Shown in pieces: positions 18,601 through 22,534 of a DNA stretch of 22,534 nucleotides. Position numbers and translations under genes: made by a program. A model generated the notes under the pieces. It was not told where the DNA came from. It searched no databases and saw only the letters and a list, made by a program, of their open reading frames with translations. How positions within the stretch are numbered: the stretch's first letter is position 1; every line of letters starts with the position of its first letter. Source of the stretch: Bryobacterales bacterium (GTDB lineage Bacteria; Acidobacteriota; Terriglobia; Bryobacterales; Bryobacteraceae); assembly GCA_016789785.1 (NCBI GenBank), contig JAEUQE010000137.1:1-22534 (forward strand), given 5' to 3'.

Positions 18601-21600
18601 ACGCGGCCGCGCTTACGATCAACACGACAGCCACGTTCAGCGTGAGCGCGTCGCCGACAACGGTGATCGTGGGGCAGACGGGTGTGGCGAGATTCCCAGT
18701 GACAGTGAGCGGCAGCGGCGGGTTCGCCAGTTCCGTTTCTTTGTCGTCCACGGGCGCGCCGGCGGGATCGGTCATCGCGTTCGATCCGCCAGTGATCGCG
18801 GGGGGAAGCGGTAGTTCCACGCTTTCCATTCAGGTGCCAGCCACGGCCGTGGCTCAGGACTATGCACTGACCATCACGGGCATAGGCGGGAATCAGACCA
18901 AGAATGCACCGGCGACGCTGGTGGTGCGAACAGCGGCATCGTTTGAAGCGGAGTCCCCAGCCAACACGCTGACGGGCAGCACGGCCGCCAACTGCAGCAC
19001 CTGCTCGAACGGGCAGCGAGTGGATGGAATCGGAAAACATGGCGCGGGCGCGGCGGGCACGTTGCGGTTCAATGGCGTGAATGCGCCGGCATCGGGTCTG
19101 TACGCACTGAACGTATACTACGCGAATCCGGACAAGACGCCTCGATCCGCGAGTGTGGTGGTGAATGGCTTAGCCACGAATCTCTCGTTTGTGGGGAACA
19201 CCACGGGCAGCCTGTCCGCAGTGACCTTCGCAACCGTGCAGGTGTACCTAGTCTCCGGGGCGAACACAATCGAATTCCAGAACGCGGTGACGCCGTCGCC
19301 GTCGATCGACCGCATCACGATCATGAACACGGCCCAGTGCACTCTCTCGGCGGTTGACGTGGCACACGTGATCGACTGTTCGGGCTCGGTGGGCGGGCAG
19401 CCCTTTGCGGACGCCAAGAACGCCGCGAAGCAGTTCATCGACCGGATGCAGTTGGCGCAAGACAAGATTGCGGTGGTGTCCTTCACGAACACGGGAGTGG
19501 TCCGGCAGCAACTGACTCAAACCGCTTCCCTGGCGAAGAGCGCGATTGACGCGCTTGTGTCGGGTGGAAGCACCAGTATCGCGGCGGGCATCAACGCGGC
19601 GAACACCGAGTTGGCGAGCGTCCGCCACACTCCGACGGCGCAGAAGGTGATGATTCTGATGTCGGATGGCCAGAACACAACCGGGTCAGACCCGGTGACG
19701 GCGGCCAACACGGCGAAAGCGGCAGGCGTGCGGCTGATTACGATCGGCTACGGGACTCACAACGCCCCCGTGCTGACGTCGCTGGCATCGTCCCCGAGCG
19801 ACTATTACGCGGCGCCGACCGGCACTCAGATCTACGCAGTTTACGACTCGGTAGCCACGTCGGTTTGCCGCAAACCGAACGAGGCCCCGATTTCGATGAT
19901 GGGTCCGCGTCAAGCGGTTCCGGTGGGCCAATTCGTGAGCCTGGTAGGCGCGGTAAGCGACGACGGGCAGCCAACGGCGAGCATCCTGACCGTGACATGG
20001 TCGATGGTGAGCGGTCCCGGTACGGTTTCGTTCTCGAACGCCGGGACGGCGAACACGACCGCATCCTTCAGCGCGGCCGGCGACTATGTGCTGCAACTCG
20101 CGGTGAGCGACGGGGAACTGTCTTCGTCTTCCACGTTCACGATCCGGGCGATGGCATCCGGGTGGGACCTTGAGGCGGAGGGCATCAACACGACCTTGTC
20201 GGGCGGCGCCACGGTAGTGCCGTGCGCGAACTGCTCCGGCGGGGCGCGAGTGGATCAGATCGGCAACCATGGACCGGGGCGCAACGGTTCGGTGACCTTC
20301 ACGGTCACGGCGCCGGCCAATGGCACCTACAGCCTGCGCGTCTACTACACCAACGGCGACACGTCGCCACGGACCGCCAATGTCAGCATCAATGGGGACA
20401 CGAGTCCGCGCTCATTCACCGCCGGTCCCACGGGAAGCTGGGACACGGTGGCGAATGCGCTGATGACAGCGCCGCTGGTCACCGGGACGAATACGGTTCG
20501 TTTCTACAACGACCTGGCGCCCGCGCCATCAATTGACCGGATCGAGCTGGTGGTTGCCGGCAGCGGGACGCTATTGAGCACCATCGCCTCCTCACCGGGA
20601 GATGCGTTCACGGCGCCTGCGCCGGGAGATCTGCTTCCGGCGATCGGAAATGCGGGCCTGGGTCTTTGCCGTCCTTTGAATGCCGCACCCAGCGTGTTTG
20701 CGGGTCCCGACCTGAACGGGAATATGGGCATCGCATTGCGGATTCGCGGCAGCGCGAGTGACGACGGATTGCCGGGGGCACCGGCCGTCCTCACCGTGAA
20801 CTGGTCGAAGATCACCGGCCCAGGGAACGTGTCGTTCTCCAACGTGAGTTCACCGTCCACGGATGCGATGTTCGATGCGCCGGGAACTTACGTGCTGCAA
20901 CTGGCGGCCTCAGACAGCGTATTGAATGCGACGTCCCGGGTGACGGTTGGTGTGGGCGGCACGCTATCGACGCACCGGCTTCAGATCACGCCTTCGGCCG
21001 CCGGTCCTTTGCTGGCGGGCACCGCTCAGGTGTTCGAAGCGAAAGTAACGACAACGGCGGGCGATCCGGTATCGAGTGTGGCGCTGCAATTCACGGTGTC
21101 GGGCGGAAACACTTACACCGCGAACGGAACCACGAACACGGCGGGGATCGCCACGTTCAGTTACTCCGGAACGAACACGGGCCTGGATACGGCGCGCGTG
21201 GCGGCCACGGCGCTGGCCGGAGTGAACCCGGTGAGTGCAAGCGTGGCGTGGGTGCGTCCGGCGGCGAACGTGGCCCTGGCGCCCGTAACCGCGCGCTTCT
21301 TCCCGGCGGACAACACAGGGGTGTTCAACACGGCGCCGGCGCAGCAGCCGGCACTGACCGAGATTCTTACTTCGATCTCGATCAACCCGGCGGCGCAGCC
21401 GTACACGGGCGGACCGGCGGGCGATGCGAATCGAAGCCCGGCGGCGGCGATGCTGGGCGACGTCGTGTCGAACTATATCGGCAACGTGCCGATCGCCGGA
21501 AACGGATTCGCGACCACGACGGGAACGAACGCGAATCCCTGGTCGGCGGTGCTGACGGGCAACCTGATCGTGAAGACAGCGGGCCAGTACACGCTGGTGG

Positions 21601-22534
21601 CCGACTTAGAGGGCGTCATGATCCTGGGCGTCGGCGGCGGCGCGACGCGTGTCAGCGGGCCCATGGATGGAGCGCCAGTAAGTGGCATGACGGCCTTCGC
21701 CAATCTGCCGGTGATGGGAGCAAGAAACGTCGCCACCGCGCAGCCCAACCAACAGGCGGTACAGATTAACTTCCCCACAGCGGGAGTGTATCCGTTCGAG
21801 TTCGACTACCGGCGCACGGACACGCGGCAGGGCTTCTTCGTACGCTACCGGGAGACTTCGATTCAGCGGCCGCTGCCGCCGGTGGTGGTACTGAAGATCA
21901 CGCCCGTGGAATCGTTGACGAAGACGCGCGGCGAGGTGGTGACGGTGACCGTGCGCGCGAGCAATGAAACGGACGGGCCGATTGCGGGCCAGCCGGTGAC
22001 ATTGACGGTGACGGGAGCGAATCCGCAGCAGTTGCAGGCGGCGACGGACACGCAAGGCATCGCGACATTCCAGTACGCGGGCCAGGTGGCCGGGTTCACC
22101 GACACGTTGCGGGCCAGTATGACTTACGGCGCGGCGCAGGTGCGGTCGGCGACTGCGCGAGTAACATGGAACACCGGCGTGAATCAGGCGCCTCTTGTTT
22201 CGTCGGGACCGCCCTCCACGATAACCATTCCGGGAGCGGCGACGCTGCTTGGATCGGTGACCGATGACGGGCTGCCGGCGGGGAGCACGCTGAACATCCA
22301 GTGGTCGCAAGTGAGCGGCCCTGGAACCACCACGTTCGACAACCTTCGCAGTCCGCAGACACAGGCGACCTTCAGCCAGCCCGGCAGTTACGTGCTGCGG
22401 CTGACGGCGTCGGATGGAGCGCTGAGCAGCAACGCCGAGGTTACGGTCGGGGTCAACGCCGAACCGACGACGCTGGGCGGATGGATCGCCACGCCGGTTC
22501 ACCTGTCAACGATCACCGGCACCGTGGATATCAC
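12606..22534 (+). CDS. giant secreted modular protein (Ig-like, LamG-like, CBM, VWA, PKD, Big_1, PA14-like), partial at 3' end
   Basis: One uninterrupted frame of at least 3,309 codons that leaves the window without a stop. The N terminus has a basic stretch (GRRRVVK) and a hydrophobic core ending in PALA-T (cleavage near residue 49), an unusually long signal peptide. Domains in order: five Ig-like repeats (about 51-567); four LamG/concanavalin-like domains (starting about 568, 858, 1147 and 1422), each followed by an Ig-like repeat; four further Ig-like repeats to about 2109; a CBM-like domain (about 2111-2240); a VWA domain with intact metal site DCSGS 2257-2261, Thr2323 and Asp2354; a PKD-like domain; a second CBM-like domain (from 2520); a VWA-tail remnant; a second PKD-like domain; a Big_1-like domain; a PA14-like segment; a second Big_1-like domain; and a third PKD-like domain. 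No catalytic domain was seen. It is probably an extracellular adhesin or polysaccharide-binding protein, but the missing C terminus would decide how it is anchored or exported. Confidence 0.93.
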   Translation, partial: MCVEEGTQGKKQNVGNGGNGRRRVVKDVVNAAVKAALAVSLFWQVPALATPPVLVSTDRDATVPPGAIASYSIRLNSTGGTGEVRLTAAGLPAGAAYTIAPSAMTSPGTAVLRVVTAGTTPVGSSRITITATRGTESGTTSVDLSVRPDADFALVAPEFATRQTLVEDAFFPLRVTGRQGANPEITLSVIGLPAGYTAVFQPSEIVRTNSTVMLRVTAPKQAVAGPLSFQVAGRSGSVSRTATVKANTVAPTYRIHRSSRPGSLRPGSSMTQWVAIAPSFGFDGTVELGATGLPPGVTAQFEPRTIRKAGFSKLTLTAAPNARVSKMQFNVTGRIVTGGQRSAAAVRAAEGSGAGVTLSVGEPDFDLSVTPATRSNLPGQTSRFTVAIRPLDGFASAVSLSLPGLPEGFTAQFAQTTLSGESSTELQVTTPANLPYGTYLLNVVGTGGSITNTEPITLTISDDPGITLYTTPRVILSPHNQTVNAKIELAALNRFSGTVGLAVGGLPDGVVATLGSTSLTVNATHQVNLALAVPAGVPAGTYPITVMGVTNQESVVYEGSLLVTPRLPAPWSSRDIGPVVTPGSGGMDAVTGLATIQASGTSEWWWNDTLHYLSQPMPSDAEIAVRVTGIQDSGSNMVSRVGLMMRESVDPLARMVFVYVDKWGVPGVQHRYWPNVGYGPEARMAAVRFPYWLKLVRTGDVVTAYGSGNGTNWTIIGTPMTLAVGSLASIGLGATAGNQFSPYSAAITGTYDNLRLTNGASFRLTGNPVPGTEAGKAKYGIQVAPVSGFTGAVSLSASGGPPGTTYEFTPATVSSGSSELVVTPPAGQTGTWSISVTGVSGSTSKTIAFPLTVGNTGTRIWISTDIGAVFNTGSLTAVSGTSYSLTFSGDDNPEGFQYAHQMLSGDGQIVARLSGFANLGVGNSSAGIMIRGGLEPQSPFAGLRFESAPGPGHWVSWRGSTGASPAQVRFTGAAAPYWLRLVRAGSQITASISSDGLNWTQVGSPVTVALPNTVYAGLFGFGEVGGSLVNANFENVSITGNANPGVTDFQISAVPPPVIRSGEITYTLASAANASFAGTIGMSVSGLPAGATGTFLPSSIPGNGQTQLRVSVPAGTASGVSTISATGTSGAIVRTVPLSLITHGNPAQAWTSNDVGSPSAAGTTALSSGTWTLTGGGGQIFDTYNGPDAHSFAYSAISGDGHLTARLVSRTAAAGIMVRESLDPKAKGIFLGFHNDGRFVVVTRQATGGNTDRLDQGMPIPLWLRFTRAGGSLRLFTSTDGVNWGGFASYDFGLSGDLLLGLAVSSGTAVFDSVSVSGGSDFQMTATPIAVDAASGSSVSFKVTSGAWGGFASPVALSATGLPPGATHSFTPATIPGAGSSTLNVTLAPGTAVGAYGVTVTGTSGVVARSARTDLFHGATPPRAWVHQDVGYTGRAGSASFDGNVFTVLGSGEFLSDTNGNPDAYSNVSTSVSGDFVFSARVVTRSWGHTGILVRDGLDTKGKSVAVLVNSNGNVYLASRPVFNQAATLLNGGQAPLARWLRLRRTGSTFTGEHSGDGLNWTVIGSTTVSMGADLYAGLAVCSQWRIWLSASTIDNLSLTNPADFSITATPSTQNATVGMTAPVAVTLMPTAGFASPVSLSVSGVPAGVSPLFSSQTVTPALPMSTLSLMIGSGTAPGTYPMIVTGTAGAVTRTAATTLVVGGTDFNLSLNNTSRTVAPGGSSTIVATIQAVGAFRGDVAFSAMGLPPGVAMQFSPASIRGGGVSTATIRASGQAPLGTSTVTVTATSAGVTKSQTFALTVSNVSDFELKSTVTSRMVTPGAIADIPFTVDAIGGFNSQVELQVAGLPTGATALIEPSSLIPPAAANLRVTAGASTPRGTFPLTISGTSGSVRRTLRVDLVISTAADYTLTLGPASATVNAGQTATYTLGVAGAANFSGTLVFDAINLPDGAAATFQPASLTQPGNVTVTVTTSAASAQANAQAFYVTGTTGGVTKESNAAALTINTTATFSVSASPTTVIVGQTGVARFPVTVSGSGGFASSVSLSSTGAPAGSVIAFDPPVIAGGSGSSTLSIQVPATAVAQDYALTITGIGGNQTKNAPATLVVRTAASFEAESPANTLTGSTAANCSTCSNGQRVDGIGKHGAGAAGTLRFNGVNAPASGLYALNVYYANPDKTPRSASVVVNGLATNLSFVGNTTGSLSAVTFATVQVYLVSGANTIEFQNAVTPSPSIDRITIMNTAQCTLSAVDVAHVIDCSGSVGGQPFADAKNAAKQFIDRMQLAQDKIAVVSFTNTGVVRQQLTQTASLAKSAIDALVSGGSTSIAAGINAANTELASVRHTPTAQKVMILMSDGQNTTGSDPVTAANTAKAAGVRLITIGYGTHNAPVLTSLASSPSDYYAAPTGTQIYAVYDSVATSVCRKPNEAPISMMGPRQAVPVGQFVSLVGAVSDDGQPTASILTVTWSMVSGPGTVSFSNAGTANTTASFSAAGDYVLQLAVSDGELSSSSTFTIRAMASGWDLEAEGINTTLSGGATVVPCANCSGGARVDQIGNHGPGRNGSVTFTVTAPANGTYSLRVYYTNGDTSPRTANVSINGDTSPRSFTAGPTGSWDTVANALMTAPLVTGTNTVRFYNDLAPAPSIDRIELVVAGSGTLLSTIASSPGDAFTAPAPGDLLPAIGNAGLGLCRPLNAAPSVFAGPDLNGNMGIALRIRGSASDDGLPGAPAVLTVNWSKITGPGNVSFSNVSSPSTDAMFDAPGTYVLQLAASDSVLNATSRVTVGVGGTLSTHRLQITPSAAGPLLAGTAQVFEAKVTTTAGDPVSSVALQFTVSGGNTYTANGTTNTAGIATFSYSGTNTGLDTARVAATALAGVNPVSASVAWVRPAANVALAPVTARFFPADNTGVFNTAPAQQPALTEILTSISINPAAQPYTGGPAGDANRSPAAAMLGDVVSNYIGNVPIAGNGFATTTGTNANPWSAVLTGNLIVKTAGQYTLVADLEGVMILGVGGGATRVSGPMDGAPVSGMTAFANLPVMGARNVATAQPNQQAVQINFPTAGVYPFEFDYRRTDTRQGFFVRYRETSIQRPLPPVVVLKITPVESLTKTRGEVVTVTVRASNETDGPIAGQPVTLTVTGANPQQLQAATDTQGIATFQYAGQVAGFTDTLRASMTYGAAQVRSATARVTWNTGVNQAPLVSSGPPSTITIPGAATLLGSVTDDGLPAGSTLNIQWSQVSGPGTTTFDNLRSPQTQATFSQPGSYVLRLTASDGALSSNAEVTVGVNAEPTTLGGWIATPVHLSTITGTVDI
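12756..14306 (+). repeat. Ig-like repeats 1-5 of the giant protein
   Basis: Five diverged copies of a domain of about 95-105 residues. Each has the pattern DFxL..P, a central GF..xVxLsvxGLPxGvxAxFxPxT, and a final GTYxxxVxGxxGS. The GLPxG core reads GLPAG, GLPAG, GLPPG, GLPEG and GLPDG in order. This fold is common in secreted acidobacterial and actinobacterial proteins and acts as a stalk. The copies differ at DNA level, so they are old duplications. Confidence 0.8.
14307..17408 (+). repeat. four LamG/concanavalin-like domains alternating with Ig-like repeats
   Basis: Four related beta-sandwich domains begin at Trp codons 14316, 15186, 16053 and 16878, giving periods of 290, 289 and 275 residues. 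Shared landmarks are W-x-x-x-D-I/V-G, SGDGxxxAR, AGIMxRESLD (RDGLD and GGLEP variants), a PxWLRLxRxG segment, DGxNWTxxGSP, YAGLxVxS and FDNVSVTG. Ig-like repeats 6, 7 and 8 sit between them, with repeat 9 directly after the fourth. The family resembles DUF1349/LamG-type domains that bind glycans in other secreted proteins; binding here is inference. Confidence 0.8.
17409..18935 (+). repeat. Ig-like repeats 9-13 of the giant protein
   Basis: Five consecutive copies starting at ADFSIT, TDFNLS, SDFELK, ADYTLT and ATFSVS, about 100 residues each, with GVPAG, GLPPG, GLPTG, NLPDG and GAPAG cores. Together with repeats 1-5 they form two long stalk-like blocks that bracket the LamG-like array. Confidence 0.78.
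18936..19325 (+). other. CBM6/35-like carbohydrate-binding domain, copy 1
   Basis: The segment opens with SFEAESPANTLTG, contains a CxxC pair in NCSTCSNGQRVDGIG, then LRFNGVNAPASGLYALNVYY and closes with NTIEFQN..PSIDRITI. That order (EAE, GxxVxxIG, aromatic YxLxVxYxNxD, DRI) is the CBM6/35 beta-sandwich pattern. It sits directly before the VWA domain. Sugar binding is inferred from the family. Confidence 0.7.
19338..19880 (+). other. von Willebrand A domain with intact metal site
   Basis: VWA domain in frame with the giant protein. The metal-ion-dependent adhesion site is complete: DCSGS (19374-19388), Thr in STSIAAGI and Asp in MSDGQN. The last strand VRLITIGYG and the closing helix with SPSDYYAAP and SVCRKPN are present. 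It is clearly paralogous to the VWA part of the preceding gene (AVVSF, TSIxAGI, SDG, GxRLxT). Such domains bind protein or matrix ligands through Mg2+ or Mn2+. Confidence 0.85.
19881..20156 (+). other. PKD-like domain 1
   Basis: An Ig-fold with NEAPISMMGPRQ, a central VSDDGQP...LTVTWSMVSGPGTVSFSN and terminal GDYVLQLAVSDGELSS, the usual PKD/REJ-like pattern. Two more copies occur at 20682-20966 and 22179-22461, each after a C-terminal NxAP motif. Confidence 0.75.
20160..20561 (+). other. CBM6/35-like carbohydrate-binding domain, copy 2
   Basis: Aligns along its length with copy 1 at 18936-19325: LEAEGINTTLSGG, the CxxC pair in PCANCSGGARVDQIG, YSLRVYYTNGDTSPR and the closing PSIDRIEL. The same neighbour types follow both copies, so the pair came from duplication of a larger cassette. 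Confidence 0.7.
20562..20690 (+). other. remnant of a second VWA domain (tail only)
   Basis: About 43 residues between CBM copy 2 and PKD copy 2 match the last part of the intact VWA: LASSPSDYYAAP versus IASSPGDAFTAP, and VCRKPNEAP versus LCRPLNAAP, at the same spacing. From the shared DRI of the CBM to the shared SSP the distance is 161 codons in copy 1 but 19 in copy 2, so about 142 codons of VWA core are absent, in frame. Confidence 0.65.
20970..22178 (+). other. two Big_1-like domains flanking a PA14-like segment
   Basis: The first Big_1-like domain (20970-21260) ends in GIATFSYSGTNTGLDTARV and the second (about 21876-22175) in GIATFQYAG...DTLRAS, the invasin-type bacterial Ig signature. 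Between them (21261-21868) is a PA14-like beta-barrel: NPWSAVLTGNLIVKTAGQYT, VMILGVGGG and a closing GVYPFEFDYRRTDTRQGFFV. PA14 domains usually bind glycans. The first half of the PA14-like segment is poorly matched and may be an insert. Confidence 0.6.
22179..22534 (+). other. PKD-like domain 3 and start of the next segment, cut by the window edge
   Basis: NQAPLVSSGPP, VTDDGLPAGSTLNIQWSQV and GSYVLRLTASDGALSS form the third PKD-like copy. After it, GGWIATPVHLSTITGTV begins another domain of the type seen in acidobacterial surface proteins, which continues beyond the window. Confidence 0.65.

Noticed and set aside
12608..22502. Many short plus- and minus-strand frames of 60-300 codons within the giant gene
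   Set aside because: All are out of frame with the continuous 12606 frame, which alone shows repeated domain patterns; they are shadows of high-GC coding DNA.

Overview
The window reads as high-GC chromosomal DNA of a member of the Acidobacteriota, most likely the Bryobacter/Solibacter group. This placement is inferred from gene content, not from a marker gene. The signs are two tandem Oar-like TonB-dependent receptors with an N-terminal carboxypeptidase-regulatory domain and no SusD partner, a small protein with the motif ANAANAQKSTGP...KHGL that is common in that phylum, and long secreted proteins built from GLPxG-type Ig-like repeats.

Layout. (1) Positions 8-2103 hold a translationally coupled pair, an aldehyde dehydrogenase followed by a class I glutamine amidotransferase. 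The pair resembles the last two steps of a gamma-glutamylated amine breakdown pathway. (2) Positions 2163-8905 hold two large outer-membrane receptors in tandem, separated by a strong intrinsic terminator at 5603-5640. Each has a signal peptide, a carboxypeptidase-regulatory domain, a plug, a beta-barrel and a terminal Phe. (3) A small cytoplasmic-type protein of unknown function lies on the minus strand at 9039-9713; its start is fixed by a clear AAGGAG site. (4) About 1 kb without a convincing gene (9714-10737) contains inverted repeats and one promoter-like pair ahead of the next gene. (5) Positions 10738-12543 encode a secreted protein with LVIVD-like beta-propeller repeats and a von Willebrand A (VWA) domain that has a degenerate metal site and ends early. 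(6) A giant open frame starts at 12606 and runs off the window, at least 3,309 codons on the plus strand. It encodes a secreted mosaic of 13 Ig-like repeats, four LamG/concanavalin-like domains, two CBM-like domains, an intact VWA domain, three PKD-like domains, two Big_1-like domains and a PA14-like segment.

Regions 5 and 6 probably form one surface or secreted unit. They are in the same direction, only 62 bp apart with no terminator between them, and carry paralogous VWA domains. The most interesting signals are in the giant gene. One is a two-domain (LamG plus Ig) higher-order repeat of about 275-290 residues. The other is a scar of about 40 residues at 20562-20690 that matches the tail of the VWA domain, showing that a CBM-VWA-PKD cassette was duplicated and the second VWA core was then lost in frame. 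No RNA genes, CRISPR arrays, insertion sequences or phage genes were recognised.
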